NCBI GenBank assembly: GCA_029817715.1
Contig: JARUPY010000539.1
Location: forward strand, 2,269,501-2,333,500
DNA from: Melastoma dodecandrum
Taxonomy: Eukaryota; Streptophyta; Magnoliopsida; Myrtales; Melastomataceae
Reading direction: 5' to 3'
DNA: 64,000 nt
The notes under the pieces are model-generated. The model made no database searches, had not been told where the DNA came from, and saw only the letters and a program-made list of their open reading frames with translations. A program made the position numbers and the translations under genes. How positions within the stretch are numbered: position 1 is the stretch's first letter; every line of letters begins with the position of its first letter. This document shows, one piece after another, positions 48,025 to 60,543 of the stretch.

Positions 48025-48332
48025 TACAGCGCCCCATATTCATATCAAAAAATACCGACAGAAGGGTGATCATCGGTCTCAATCGGAAGTTAACAAGAAT
48101 GTTTCGATCGAATCAATGCATGTCCACGGGCGAACAAAGATATTTAATCCGGAGACCACCGGAATGCCACGTGGCCACGGTCGAGGAGGCCATTCTCTAC
48201 TTTGGAAGATCAATGGGGATGTAACTGTCGATGGTTGCTAATCATGCGCATGATGCAAGCGATTAGTTTGTTCAAATTTAGATGAAGAAATGTGGGGCAT
48301 TAATTATTTAGAACATGATCAGGCTTTAAATA

Positions 48333-49520
48333 CTAATGTTTTGGAGGGATGGGGACGAGGTCCGTTACCAGTTTCCTGGCCCTGTTGATGGTCATGAAGC
48401 AGAGGTAGAGTTGTTCCTCCAGCTCGTCCAGTTGCTCCACCAAGCTACACCCTTTCTTACTCCTCGCCAGCTCCACCGCCACGTCCCCACCAGCTCGTCC
48501 CCCCTCCTTCCCCCTCTCCTCCCAGAAACGAACCACTTCCCTTGCGTGCTCCACCTCGTCCCCAGCCCTCGCCACCATCCGGCTTATCGTGTCCACATCC
48601 CTCGTCAGCGTGTACATCCCCTTGGCTGCAGTATCGAGCTGAGAGGCTACCTTGGTCCACCGCCTCGTGGTGAAAGTCACCTTTCGGAGGGAAACAGGGA
48701 TTAGCCCTGGCGCTGCTGCCAAAAGAGCGAGACCGTGCGTCGCTATGACAACGGACAAGGACACGCACACAGTTAAGGCAACGGCCACCACGGCCGAGCC
48801 GTTCCGCATCCGCTTGATCGACTGGATCCTGGCCTTGGCCATGTCTCTGCCTGACTCTAGTCGCTTCAGCAGTTCTGAGGAGGACTGCTGAGTCGACTGG
48901 ATTCGTGAGACCGAACCCGAACGAAACGGCGACTCGCAGGACACGAGGAATTCCCTTAACCGTGGCGGAATGCTCGGCAACTGTTCGGGCGGCGTCAACT
49001 GGAGTTGCGATTTCAGGGATCTGTACTGAGTCCGGATCCTGTCGACATCCTTTAGGAGGGATCCGCAAAGGAAGGACGCGCCGGCTGTCTCCGAGAAGTA
49101 ATCGAGAAGGAGAGACTTGTGGTCGGGGTCGAGAATGGCGAGGTCGAGGGCGTTGACGACAGTAGATTGATCCGGATCGAGGAGGAGCTCGGCGAAGAGG
49201 CGGTAGGATAGGAGGCGGGTGGCGGCCGTGGAGGAGGAGGAGGAGGAGGGGAGTGGGGCGGTGAGGGAGAGGACGCGCGCCCAAAACTCGTTATAGGATT
49301 CGGTGCGGAAGGCATTCGCGTACTCTTCCCGGACGTCGACGTCAGCCTGAGGCCCGGGTTCTCCGGGCCCAAATCCTTCAAGTCAAAAGAATAACGATGA
49401 AGATAACAAAGCCCAAACATTAATGGGCCCACTTAGCATTGCCTCGATCCGAATTGAACTAAAAAAATAATAAAAATATTTACCACACGATGACGGGAGT
49501 CGGAACTTGGGGATGCGCAT
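48333..49520 (-). CDS. UPF0496 family membrane protein (At3g19330-like)
   Basis: UPF0496 proteins are plant-specific membrane-associated proteins without a known biochemical activity. I place a small first exon 49484-49520 (MRIPKFRLPSSCG) and a large exon 48333-49375, joining in phase to 359 residues, close to the family length. Landmarks are VREEYANAFRTESYNEFW near the N-terminus, LLLDYFSETAGASFLCGSLL, a hydrophobic segment with a possible hairpin (SAVVAVALTVCVSLSVVIAT then HGLALLAAAPGLI), and helical, heptad-like stretches in the C-terminal third (EQLDELEEQLYLCFMTINRA). The large exon is very GC-rich compared with its surroundings. The small first exon rests only on its splice sites and phase; the rest is firm. 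Confidence 0.85.
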
Positions 49521-50432
49521 CCTTCAATTTCTTTTCGATGGGTGTTTTCTTTTAGTCTGTTTTATATGATATCTGATGAGCAGAAAGAAGAAGGGAACAA
49601 GTGTGCTTATGACAGAATGGCGATTGGGGGGAGGGAAGGAACCAAAGCAAAAGGGAGATGAGTTATATATATATAATGGAATGGATTTACAAAGAAAGCG
49701 GATAGAGGGCGACTTGGGGGGGTGGGGAGGGGGGCAAATGCTTGCAGTGGAAGTGAAGGCGGCTTCTGGGGAGGGAGGAAAAGAAAAGCATCTAAACGTG
49801 CAAGGGATGAAGATGGTTTGTGTGCCGCCACTACACTACAACCCAAATAAAGGATTAACTCTTTAAGACAAATAAAGGTAATGATGGTTAACTTCAACAA
49901 CACCTTTAGTGACTGTTTTTCATTAACTTAGGAGGTAATAATTTCCGATTATTCCATTCAATAATAAATTTTTTTTTTCTTCCACATAAAAACTGGGCTT
50001 TGAAATTGGCGGGTCCAGTGGAGAGGAGACAGGATTTTTTATTCGGAGGATGGGGGGGAGGGAATACAAGCACATTTGCTTAAAAACCACTCAATTGAGT
50101 AAAAACCACCCCCACTTTCCTTTCCATCCATATCCACAAAATGAATAGGATGTCTTGCTTTAAAGCACAGATCAGGGGAAAAAGAGGGGGGGATTAAAGC
50201 CTGGGAGTAACACAGGTTATTTGCAAAGAGAAAGACCACCCCATCCCTCTGGAGGGACTAAGGATGTCCAAATCATACAAAACCCAAGTTTGTTTGTTTT
50301 CATCTTCTTTATACCTCCACAAGGTACACCATTGTTGATCCCAGCGCTACCCCGGGAATTTAAGACCAAAACAAGAGACCCAAACCAAGGGGAAAACGGA
50401 AACACGGAGATCAACCAATCCCTCCGACCAGA
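49521..50432. other. Spacer between UPF0496 and SRC2 genes
   Basis: Holds the UPF0496 promoter and the SRC2 3' UTR. A short TA run lies near 49665-49676 and G-rich runs at 49717-49733. The pyrimidine/purine-skewed frames have no recognisable product. Confidence 0.4.
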
Positions 50433-51347
50433 TCAGAAGTCGTCCCCGTCGTCGTAACCACCGTCGTCGTACCCGAGATCGTCCTCCACCTTATCTGCCG
50501 CCTCATCGGCGATATGATCCTCCAAGGCATCGAAACCTTCAGCCAATGCAAGTCCACCTAAGGCCCCCGCGACCGCGCCTACTGCTAGGCCAGTACCCAT
50601 CCCACCGAACTTGCTCTTCTTCTTCCCCCCTTCTGCCACCGGCACCTGCCCCTGCCCGTACCCATACGCCCCCTGACCGTAACTGCCCTGTCCGTACGCC
50701 GGCTGGGGCTGCCCAAAGCTAGGCTGACCGTAGCCGGCCTGCCCATATGCAGGCTGAGCATAGCCAGCGGCAGGGTATGGGTATCCTGCCGGAGGTGGGG
50801 CGTCGTAGTAAGGCTGTGCGGGGGGCGGCGGTGCCTGCGAGCCATAGGGCGGATACCCATATGGCTGAGGCGGGGCGAAATCCCTCGAGGTGACCCCGTA
50901 AGGGGGAGCGCCGTAAGCATCAGGGGCGCGGTAACGGGGGATCCTGACGCAGACCTTGACGTCGACCTTGCCGTGGGGGCGGCCAGAGGGGCGCTTCAGC
51001 TGGAGGCTCTTCTTGAGAGGCTCGCCGAGGCCAGTGTCATCGAGGACATCGCGGAGCTTGAACCTGGCGGATCCGATGAGGGGCTTGGTGCCCTCCTCGG
51101 ATCCGGTGTGGACGACGTCGACGTAGAGGGTGGAGTCCTCGGGCGGGGTGTTGGGGGGGATGGGGAGGACGAGGGTCTCGTCCCAGTAAGGAGAGGTGTC
51201 GCCTTCACGGTCGACCTTGGTGGAGCACTTGTTGGAAGGGTCGACCCAGACGACGGCGTAGGGTTGGAGGGGGCCGTGACGCCAGTTGACGTTCTTGAGG
51301 TCCTTGGCCGACGTCAGCGTCACCTCGACCTCGTAGCGGGACGACAT
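50433..51347 (-). CDS. SRC2: SRC2-like C2-domain protein
   Basis: Intronless, 304 residues. Residues 1-150 form a C2 domain of the plant SRC2/BAP type ([52 protein letters not shown]), which binds membranes, often with calcium. A Pro/Tyr/Gln-rich region with PYG and YGQ repeats follows (about 165-245). Near the C-terminus is a Gly/Ala membrane segment ([20 protein letters not shown]) and an acidic Asp/Tyr tail. SRC2 proteins are cold- and stress-induced and move from the ER to vacuoles or the plasma membrane in other plants. The start at 51347 is the first ATG of the C2 domain; the open frame continues upstream to 51533 but has no ATG-supported conserved sequence. Confidence 0.93.
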   Translation of the reverse strand: MSSRYEVEVTLTSAKDLKNVNWRHGPLQPYAVVWVDPSNKCSTKVDREGDTSPYWDETLVLPIPPNTPPEDSTLYVDVVHTGSEEGTKPLIGSARFKLRDVLDDTGLGEPLKKSLQLKRPSGRPHGKVDVKVCVRIPRYRAPDAYGAPPYGVTSRDFAPPQPYGYPPYGSQAPPPPAQPYYDAPPPAGYPYPAAGYAQPAYGQAGYGQPSFGQPQPAYGQGSYGQGAYGYGQGQVPVAEGGKKKSKFGGMGTGLAVGAVAGALGGLALAEGFDALEDHIADEAADKVEDDLGYDDGGYDDGDDF

Positions 51348-53201
51348 CGCGCTTGCAGGTAAAGGGAATGGGAATGGGAATGGGACGGGGATGGACGGGC
51401 GTCTAGGCCGGGGGGTTGGGGTTCTCTTATAAAGTGTCGTTCCCGAAATGCCCCCGTTAACTTGGGTTTTTCCTATAACTAATGCAAGGCACTTTGGTTC
51501 AGTTGGCTTTGGCTTAACACGCAAGTAAGTCACTTCCCCCCACCCCCGAATTTCTTTTATAATAAAACAAGAAGTAAGGTATTGTATTTGTGGATGTGAG
51601 GTGGAGCCTCGATTCGCGTTCCTGATGCATTCCTAGCCCCGATATTTCTTCTAGGAAAATGTTTATTGGGTTGTAGATGCGATCGTAAAAGAAGTACAAA
51701 AATTATTGGATATGAGAACTGAAATATGAATGTGACAAAAGGTCCCTGAAGAATTAATTATTGAGGTTAGGGTTTAGAGTGATTTTTAATCTTCAATTAA
51801 GCAAAAATATATATAAAAGAGAGAGAGAGAAAGAGGAAAAGAAAACCTGGTATGAAATTAATAGTCAAGGCATAAGAAGTTTAGTTGGTGGGGGAGGGAA
51901 TCTTCTTTTGTTTTGTGCAGAAAGGTTGGGACCCGGAGCAGACGCGACCCTGCACGTGAAGCCATTGTTCCAAGTCCCGGTCAGAATAAATTAAGGTAGA
52001 ATAGTCTAACCGCATGGATGGAAATTGCAAATAATTAAGGATACATTTCTCAGGAGGAGGAGTCAAGTTTTTTTTGTTAGGAATATCACTAAATTCAAAA
52101 TCCTGGAAGATTTTGTAACTAATTATGAATAAATAGTTGATAATATTAAGGAATAATGAAGAAATATTGTCCCGAATATTATTGTTCATCTGTAAAATCA
52201 CATGCTCTTTGCTCATTTTGAAGGCTAAAGAGAAGGGAAGACACGTTCCGAATAACACCCCAACCTCAAACCATCCCATCCTTGGTCAAAGGTTGTTCTC
52301 TAGACAAAAGCCAGAACCGACGAATGGATCCTTGCATTTTCCTGCACGGCATGGTGGAACAAATAATAAAAAAAACAAAACACAAGAAAATAGACCATTT
52401 AATAATCGACCCCCATCCCATGATGCTTTTGGGGGTTTGGTTTTGTTATATCATCATCCATCTCTCCTATATCTAATAACCCAATACCCAAATTGTATGT
52501 GTTGTGTTATTGCTCCTCCTAGCCATCTTTAATTGCATACCTGACATAGCTAGACAAGATATAACACTTTTAAGCCTTTTGAGCTTCGACCTTTCCTACT
52601 CTCTTTTGTCTCTTTTAGAAAAATTTGCATTTCCCCGTAATTGTCTGAGCAAAGAGACATTAGTTATTAGAAAGGATCGTAATAAAAAAATCATTTCGCG
52701 ATGAATATTATTTGTTCAAACAAAGATCATGCGCAATGAGTGTGTTAATTGGTGCGTGTAGCCACAACATTAATATAGTGTGGCATAGTTGCTTATGTCC
52801 ATGCTCATATGTGGTAACAGTGGAAGAAAATCCTAGAGCTGAGAAAATGTTGTGGACATTAATAAATTTTTAGAGAAGATTGCAACTCCATACATGTTAC
52901 ATTACAATTTTTTTTCTCGTCGTCTTATTATCTTTTATCTTCAAACTTTTTTTGGTTATAAAATGATTTTTCATCCCCCTGTGCTCTTCAGGAGCGAGCT
53001 AAGCCCACCCTCTCTCGAAGACGGGCCTCTGTGATGGCCCAAAACTCATTATGGGCTATAGCGGCCCACTAAGTCCATTCACCTTAAGCCCAATTTTATG
53101 CATTTTTGGGACTTCGACTAACAAAATTGGAATGCAACCACGCAGGAGACAGACAACGTGGGGCGATAAGATTCGGTTGCCTGGAATTGACAAGGCCCAT
53201 T

Positions 53202-53480
53202 CTAAACCGAAGCATTTTTTTCCCTTAAAAAGAAAAGCCTTAAAAAGCCGGGCACTAATAACGAATGATTCGAAGGGAAAGCAGCGTGTCTGATCTGAAT
53301 AGGAGCCTCGTAGCCGCGGTTCATCATCCTCAACCCATTAATAAGGGCAGCAAAAGAGGAACGCTCACTCCGGATAGCCGAGTCGAGGCACGCGGACTCA
53401 TCAGCCACGTGCTCTTCCTCGTCAATTGTGGGGGCTACTTCACTCTCTCTCCCTTTGGTGGGTTCGATATAAATTTGCAC
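53202..53480 (-). other. Unassigned leftward open frame, possible relic exon
   Basis: The frame encodes 92 codons with a segment that reads like real protein (APTIDEEEHVADESACLDSA; SSFAALINGLRMMNRGYEAP), unlike the random frames around it. I do not recognise a family. There is no clear start, no splice partner and no neighbouring exon. It may be a fragment of a mobile element or a relic gene, or chance. Confidence 0.25.
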
Positions 53481-55121
53481 GTTTTAAATTTCCCTACCTC
53501 CACGAAACAAAGTACACGTCCGGATGACATAAGTCGGGCTTCCTCTTCGGGTTCGTCACTTACTTATATTCTGGTTCGTATTTATTGGGGTGTGAGGAGT
53601 TAATGGACATGCTCGTGAAATTTGTTCGACACGTGCAGAGGCTGTCTCTGTCTTTCCCCCCAAGGATGCATAAATAAAGCCAGCTCAGGGAGGGCAACAT
53701 TTGTTTCAGTTAACTCGATTAATCAGAATCAAATGTTTGACAAAAAAAAAAAAGTCAGGGAGGGCTGCCCAATTTTGAACCACATGTCATGAATGATGGC
53801 AAAACGTGATACTTTAACAACCCCTGATGCCCCGATGTTTGTCATATGGGTTTGGAATAACAACATAACAATATACCCACAACACACTAGAATGAGATAT
53901 CGTAACCCTAAAATCAATCAAAGTTTTCATTTGATTATTTCCGGATAATATTGGTAAAAAGCCAACTCCACTGTAAGGAAAGGAAAAAGAAGATATTCTG
54001 TACCAGTAATAATTTATAAGCACTTCAACAAATAACGACAGGAGCCATCAAAGTCTATGTAGACATGTTTTGTTTTGATTAGAAGCGTGGAAAGGAAAGC
54101 AGACCAAACTTACCCGATGACCTACTGACTCTCTTTTTATTTTTGCTGATGTTAATTTTACGGTGGATATTGATGACAAAACTAAGCCACAAAAGCTGTC
54201 AAATGTACAAAATAATAAGCTCACGCCCGAGGCGGTGATTACGTACGTATTCATTACATGTAGCAAGTGCGATGATTTTAGGACGATGATGATTTATGAT
54301 GTTCTTTCTTTCTTTCTTTCGGAAAGGGGCGGGGGGAATGGAATTTGTCCTATGTTCCTGATGCCACGTCATCAAATGAATAAATAAAAGTAATTCTCTG
54401 TCGACGTCTCGGGCGACACAATGTTCGGAAATATACAATAATATGAAGGCGAATGAACGAAGGGTCTTGGTCTTGGTCGTTTATAACATCAAATTGGATA
54501 AATAATTTTTATTTTTTTTGGGGTTTCGGGGGGTGCTGCGCGCGACCTCGTCAGTTTTGCTAGTTCAAAATCTCTTACCATCGCATGACATTAATATCCA
54601 TTAAGTTATATTTTTAAAAGGCAATTTTAACTTTGGTGGAGATGGTTTTTAGGAGTTTGACGTGTTCCGATCAGGCGTACGGAAATACCGACACACGCGA
54701 GTTTAATCTTTATAGAGGAGATAGGGAGGAGGTCCTATTGTATCGATAAAAAGGATGTGGCAGCTACGTCTCTTTATCCTTGTCTTGGTTTCCACATTTT
54801 GGCGTTGAGCTGTTAACCCCAACTCATTTGCCAACACAATCTTTCTTGGTGTAACCGTTCTCATCAAACAAAGGGGGGGATTGACTGATAATGCAAGGGT
54901 TCCCCCTGTTGCTAAAATAATCACATCGGTTTGATCCATCGAACACCTAGGAGTAGGACCAACAATCCATCCGTCCATGTAATTTTGGCATCCAACGCAT
55001 GTCCTGTGTCCCCGGAGGTGCTTCCTCACATCCTCCGTCGCCTTTCGGATGTTGTATGTGGGGAATTTCCTTGGCTGAACAGGTCGATGATATCCAGCAG
55101 CGATTACCCCCCGGCACAAAG

Positions 55122-55165
55122 CCCCCCCCCCCCCCCCCCCCCCCCCCCACACACACACACGCACG
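55122..55165. repeat. 27-base C tract followed by an (AC)n run
   Basis: Positions 55122-55148 are all C, followed by alternating AC to about 55165. The complementary G tract could form a G-quadruplex. Exact length is likely variable and error-prone in sequencing. Confidence 0.9.
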
Positions 55166-56820
55166 CATTGTAATCATCTAAATAAGCCCATCCGCCCCGC
55201 AAGGATCGATTGATCGTATCGAATATTGTGACTCATCCTCACGGATATGTTAAGACCCGGGGGGATAGGATTCGACCTTGGACAAAAGGGGAAACGATGA
55301 CAATCGCAGAGTTTCAAGAAGCATAGGAACAAAACCCTCGAGAGAAGAAAAAACCTAACCTAACCCACAAAATATGTCCTTAAAAGAAGGGAAGTTACGG
55401 GGTTGGAGGTTAGGCAAAGTCATCGGAGGATATACATGTCTCTAAAAGATTGTTTGGTTTATCGGGTTGTTACCACAACGCGTGTCGCATTTGACGTGCT
55501 CATATCCCGCTACGAAGCACGCACGGAGAATTAACAACGCATAACGGATTAATATGAATGATCCCCGTAATTAATGTTCAAGTTGAGGAAAGCTGAATGG
55601 AGGCTGGGTTGGGGGTGGTCATGGTAATGGTGTTTGCTTTGCCCCCACGTAACCTTCCAACCCCATATTAATATTCCCTTTTTACTCCCAAAACGTCAAA
55701 CATTCGGAAATCCCCGAGCCAAGTGTGAAACATCCCCCTTTCCTTCCCTTCGCTCAACGCACGGTTCGGGTGCATTCCCACCGCCCAATAGAAAAGGTGT
55801 AACATATACGTTATATATATATATCTAACTGAAAATAAAAACAGATATATAAACTTAGTAATTGTCGTGAAATCGATGTGTGCGCGTCAGGAGCAGCGGC
55901 ACATATTTAATACGATATTGAATAATAATAACTTGAATGCCACTGTGAATAAGGCAGCGCGAGGCATTCGACCGATTGATTCCTCTCCTAATATCGGGAG
56001 TATTAATTTTGGCATTGATTTATTTTTTTCATTCCTGACAAAAAAAAGAAAATAAATAAGCTGGAGTTTAAATGGAAACATGCATCAGGAGAAAGCCAAG
56101 ATTTCTAAACCTATGAAAATATTGAAACCCAAGGGACGCACGATATGGAGACAAAAAAAAAAAAAAAAACACTAAAAAGCAAGAGGCCGGCCGGCCATTG
56201 GTGCCTGCCTCCTGCCGCCTTAGACAATCACATAAACGCGACGACTCCCCCCCAGTTCCCCTACTTTTGCCCCATTTATATTTTTGACAGGTCACTGATT
56301 CATCTTCTACCTCATATTTATTTATTCCTCGTATTATTTGTTTCACGGGGGTTTTCCCTAAAATCGAAATAAGGGAAACGAATTTTTTTTAAGTGCTCGG
56401 CCTTTTGAAAAGCAGATTTTTCTGTTTTTTCTTTCTTAATACGGCGGCTTCGTAATGGGAGGTGTTGCCACGTAAGTCGGCAAAACCATGAAACACGCCA
56501 CACTCCAAACCCCCCCGACAGCCAAACTAATTACTTTAACTAAACCCCTTTCCAACATCGAACCAACCCGAACCGGGTCAATGTTGCATTGGACTTCCGT
56601 ATTCGAATATTTCACATTTATGATAAACGTGGTGGTACTGTAATTTTAATCCATGTTTAATGTCGTGAGTAAATTTTTTGTTTATTTATTACAATAAGTA
56701 GAGAATTGTAGTTGGGGGCATGCATGACTTTTGTCCTAGTACCTCGGAAGTGTAATAGTGCTTCGTCCTTTTGACCCTGCTCAACCAATCCTCAACCGGA
56801 CATCTTCAACGGGATTAATT

Positions 56821-56845
56821 ATTTTATTTTATTTTATTTTATTTT
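56821..56845. repeat. (ATTTT)n microsatellite
   Basis: Five consecutive ATTTT units in the gene-poor region upstream of SCL8. Confidence 0.9.
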
Positions 56846-57276
56846 TCTTTATCTTACTATGTTATTCCGCTGTATCCCATCCTTGTCTGACTTGGATGCA
56901 AGACATGCTTTCTAGATAGGTCAGACTGAACGATCGATGGTGCCATTAGCTCCTCGTCGATGGTTTATTTTAGTAATAAACGAAAACATACAACGTCGAG
57001 GGGTTCTTAATATACTTGGCGCTAATACCTTTGATTGCACGACTTCTCCTTTTTTTCTCTTGTTTGTTGGTGCGTGTATATTCATTCATTCATATGAAAA
57101 CTTCTTCCAACTATCCAAAGTCCAAACACGACCCCCAAAGAAAATACATTCGCGTTTACATTTTCTTTGATGTCGACCACGCGCAGGAGACGGACCCAAT
57201 TAGAATAAGTAAAAGGGCAAAGCCCCGCAGATTAATTTCAAAGAACACCAGCTAACCCGAAAGTCCACCCTCTGAA

Positions 57277-57296
57277 AATAATAATAATAATAATAA
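57277..57296. repeat. (AAT)n microsatellite
   Basis: A run of AAT units of about 20 bases, about 1.3 kb upstream of the SCL8 start. Confidence 0.85.
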
Positions 57297-58557
57297 CAAA
57301 TACCTAAAGCCAACTTGTTGTGTAAGGATCGTAAAAGGAGCGATTTTAAGGGACTGGAAGAACGAGCGGAATCAAGAGAGGTTGGGGGAGATATATGCGA
57401 TGCCGCCTAAGGTCCCAAAAAATTTCGAATGGCACAGACTCAGCCAACGCATTCCCAGAGGTTTCAGCCATTTCCATGAAAAAGAAACCTGACCCGACGC
57501 GGACACGTGTCTGTCGTTCGTCAAATTAAGATATCAACCCCCGAGGGACCGCGGTGGGAATCGCTTGTTACGATAAATTCTCTCTGACTTCCTTTCCGTT
57601 AGTTCATTCGTACGTCCTCATGTCTTCCCGAGTTAATCCTAGATGGTTGGATGAGAGTTGGATTTGGAATGGTCGTCATCTTCTGCTTTCTAATCCGACG
57701 GACCGTCACGGAGTGCGCTCGCTCCTGTCGTGCCACGACATCGTGGCTTCCCCCACTTCCCCCCCCTTAAAAGCCCACCCCCCCCCAATTGAACAACGTG
57801 AAAGAAGAGATCTCTTCCACTCATTTTCGTCCCAACACTGATAATCCCCACGCGCATCCCTCCAGCGGCTGGCGATCCCCTCCCGACACGTCACCGGCGG
57901 CCGCCTCCTCACTGGCGACTGCATAACACCACTCCCCATTGGCGCGTGGGAGGGACAAGGGAACTAATTCGATATTGTCTGAAAGAATGACTTGCCTTAA
58001 TCGCCGTCCGATGGGCAGACCCAGGGTGGGAAGGGGCCTCGATCGGACGGTCAGCATGCCGCCTTGCTGATTTTGGAAGATTTTATAACAAGAACCAAAG
58101 AAGTGGGCGGAATTTTTGGTGGGGTGGACTAACGCAACTCCCCCCCCACCCCCACCCCCAATTGTCTTCGGTCTCTGTCCATTTTATTCGTTTATGTTTT
58201 CTTTTTATTATATAAAACAGAATCAATTGATCATTCATAAGGGGCATCAAATCATACGCCCCCCTCACGCACACCCACAGCACAACCAACGAGTAGAAAT
58301 TATTATCATAATTTCTTATTTACATTATAATATTATGACTAAAAGAGATAAAAGAAACAGAAACGTCCCCTCGGCTTCTCGCTCTATCTCTAGAAAGTTG
58401 TCTGAATTGCGCACCAACTCTCGTTAGTCGCTAACTCCTCTTTATCTGTCCATCTCTTACCACCAGCCCCCCCACCCCCAACTCTTTCCGTCTCTTTTTT
58501 TTGAGAATTCTTTTGATTGCTTTTGGCTTCAGAGACGGGTTTTTCTCTAATATAAAA

Positions 58558-60543
58558 ATGTCTTCTGGCTTCTCCGGCGGGGGGCCGGACCCATACGGCT
58601 CCACCGGCGGAGGATTTGCCGCCAGATCCATCGCCTCCTCCCCTTCCCCCACCCTTCAACCCCAACCTCAGCCCTTCCGATCCCAGAATCAGCTCCCTGG
58701 GATCCTTCTAGAACCCTCCCCTTCCTCCCTCCCTCATCATCAACAACAACAGTTGCAGCTGCAGCAGCGACAACCGATGCATCCCCCGCAGGAGACGCCG
58801 ACCCCCCTCGTCGGCAAGCGTCCGCTCGTCGATTTCCAGTCTCACCCCCAGCAAGTCCGGAACCAGGCTCTTAACAGCCTCCTCATGCGCTATGTCAAGC
58901 CCAGGTTCTACCAGCAGGCGTCCCCTGTTTCTCCCTTTCACTCCCTGGACTTCTCCCCTGTTCTCCCGTCCTCCCCGGACTTAATGTCCCTGGCGGGTTT
59001 GTCGTCCGTCGGCCGTCAGCCTTCGCAGGGGTACGGGCTCCCTCTCCTCCAGCAGATGAGGCCACCGCCGATTAGCCTCGGGAACGGGATAATCCAGCCT
59101 GGGGTGACCGTCCCGACGGCCTTGCCTGGGTTTCCTTTGGCAAACACACGGCGAATCGGGGTGGCGGTACATCCGGAGAACGAGAACCGGATGAAGGATC
59201 GGCTGCAGGAGCTGGAGAAACAGTTGCTGGACGATGATGACGATGAGCCTGACAATGGCAATGCTGCGTCCGTCATCACGAACTGTAATAGCGAGTGGTC
59301 TGATACCATACAGTGTCTCATGGTTGAGACAAGCCAGGGTCAGAAGCAGATATCTCCGTCCCCGACGTCGTCTTCCTCTTCGTCGTCACCTTCGTCGTCG
59401 TTGTCCGTGGCTTCACCTGTGACCGCTTGCTTAGAACAGACCATCTTGGAGGCTGCCTCGGCTATCTATGATGGGAAGAATGATGTTGCGGCAGAGATCC
59501 TGGCGAGAATAACGGTTCTGCCAAATCTTGGAGGTAATTGGGAGCAGAAACTGCTGGCTTACATGCTGTGCGCTTTGAAATCACGCCTGAATCCGGCAGA
59601 TTACCCCCCTCCAGTTGTCGAGCTGTTCTCGGAGGAGCACGTGCTGTCGACTCAGATGCTGTTCGACTTGTCGCCATGCTTCAAGCTCGGTTTCATGGCC
59701 GCTAACCTCGCAATCCTGGATGCTGTTTCGCAACCTCCATCGATGAACAAGCTCCACGTTATTGACTTCGACATCGGTCAAGGGGGTCAGTACGTGAATC
59801 TCCTCCACGCTCTGGCTGGGCGGCAGGGCATTAGGCCCTCTGTTCTAAAGATCACCACTGTATCCGACAGCGGATGCGACGAGCGGTTGAGGTTAGTCGG
59901 GGAGGCGCTAAGTCAGCAAGCAACGAAGTTCGGGATAGGACTCCAGTTCAGGATTGTCAATCGCAAATTGGCTGACCTGAACAGCGAAACCCTCGGTTGC
60001 GAGACGGACGAGGTCCTGGTTGTGAATTTCGCGCTCAAACTCTACCGAATGCCCGACGAGAGCGTCTCTGAGGACAACCCCCGGGACTTCCTCCTGCGAC
60101 GAGTGAAGTCCCTGTCACCACGGGTCGTAACCCTCGTGGAGCAGGAGTGGAACGCAAACACGGCCCCGTTCCTCACTCGGGTGAACGAGGCCATCGGGTA
60201 CTACGGCGCGCTCCTCGACTCGATCGAGTCCACGGTGCCGAAGGATCACTCTCAACGGGCGAGGGTCGAGGAAGGTCTGGGGAGGAAGCTGAGGAATTCG
60301 GTGGCGTGCGAGGGACGTGACCGGGTGGAGAGGTGCGAGGTCTTCGGCAAGTGGAGGGCGAGGATGGGGATGGCGGGGTTCTCACTCAAGCCGATGGAGA
60401 GGCACGTGGCGGAGTCAATGAGGGCGAGGCTGGTTGGCCAGGGTGGGAGGTCGAACCAGGGGTTCACGGTGAAGGAGGAGTCCGGCGGGGTCGGATTCGG
60501 GTGGCAAGGCCGAACCCTGACGGTGGCCTCATCCTGGCGTTGA
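58558..60543 (+). CDS. SCL8: GRAS-family transcription regulator, SCARECROW-LIKE 8
   Basis: Intronless, 661 residues, as is usual for GRAS genes. The N-terminal 250 residues are low complexity and disordered (Gly/Pro/Ser-rich, with a HHQQQQLQLQQRQ tract near residue 60, and a Ser run about 265-285). The GRAS domain fills the rest: first leucine-rich region (LEQTILEAASAIYDGKNDVA), the VHIID motif as LHVIDFDIGQGGQYVNLLHA, second leucine-rich region, PFYRE-type region (DEVLVVNFALKLYRMPDESV; TLVEQEWNANTAPFLTRVNE), and SAW region (CEVFGKWRARMGMAGFSLKP; the C-terminus ends VASSWR). Closest in my memory to Arabidopsis SCL8 (about 640 residues). It acts in the nucleus. No lesion is seen. The ATG at 58558 is the first in frame. 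Confidence 0.93.
   Translation: MSSGFSGGGPDPYGSTGGGFAARSIASSPSPTLQPQPQPFRSQNQLPGILLEPSPSSLPHHQQQQLQLQQRQPMHPPQETPTPLVGKRPLVDFQSHPQQVRNQALNSLLMRYVKPRFYQQASPVSPFHSLDFSPVLPSSPDLMSLAGLSSVGRQPSQGYGLPLLQQMRPPPISLGNGIIQPGVTVPTALPGFPLANTRRIGVAVHPENENRMKDRLQELEKQLLDDDDDEPDNGNAASVITNCNSEWSDTIQCLMVETSQGQKQISPSPTSSSSSSSPSSSLSVASPVTACLEQTILEAASAIYDGKNDVAAEILARITVLPNLGGNWEQKLLAYMLCALKSRLNPADYPPPVVELFSEEHVLSTQMLFDLSPCFKLGFMAANLAILDAVSQPPSMNKLHVIDFDIGQGGQYVNLLHALAGRQGIRPSVLKITTVSDSGCDERLRLVGEALSQQATKFGIGLQFRIVNRKLADLNSETLGCETDEVLVVNFALKLYRMPDESVSEDNPRDFLLRRVKSLSPRVVTLVEQEWNANTAPFLTRVNEAIGYYGALLDSIESTVPKDHSQRARVEEGLGRKLRNSVACEGRDRVERCEVFGKWRARMGMAGFSLKPMERHVAESMRARLVGQGGRSNQGFTVKEESGGVGFGWQGRTLTVASSWR

Larger units (their letters stand above)
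51348..58557. other. Long gene-poor region upstream of SCL8
   Basis: About 7.2 kb with no convincing gene. It is AT-rich with simple repeats (56821-56845, 57277-57296), a long C tract (55122-55148) and scattered short frames. One leftward frame, 53202-53480, looks more protein-like than the rest and is listed separately. No LTR pair, terminal inverted repeat, tRNA or rRNA is recognised. The right end must contain the SCL8 promoter, including pyrimidine-rich sequence just before the ATG. Confidence 0.5.

Noticed and set aside
48457..49284. Long second open frame antiparallel in phase to the UPF0496 exon
   Set aside because: It is a shadow frame of a very GC-rich coding exon. Its translation is Arg/Pro-rich nonsense, while the other frame matches UPF0496 throughout.
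54703..55177. Leftward and rightward frames around the C tract with poly-Gly or poly-Pro
   Set aside because: They are produced by the homopolymer; no conserved domain.
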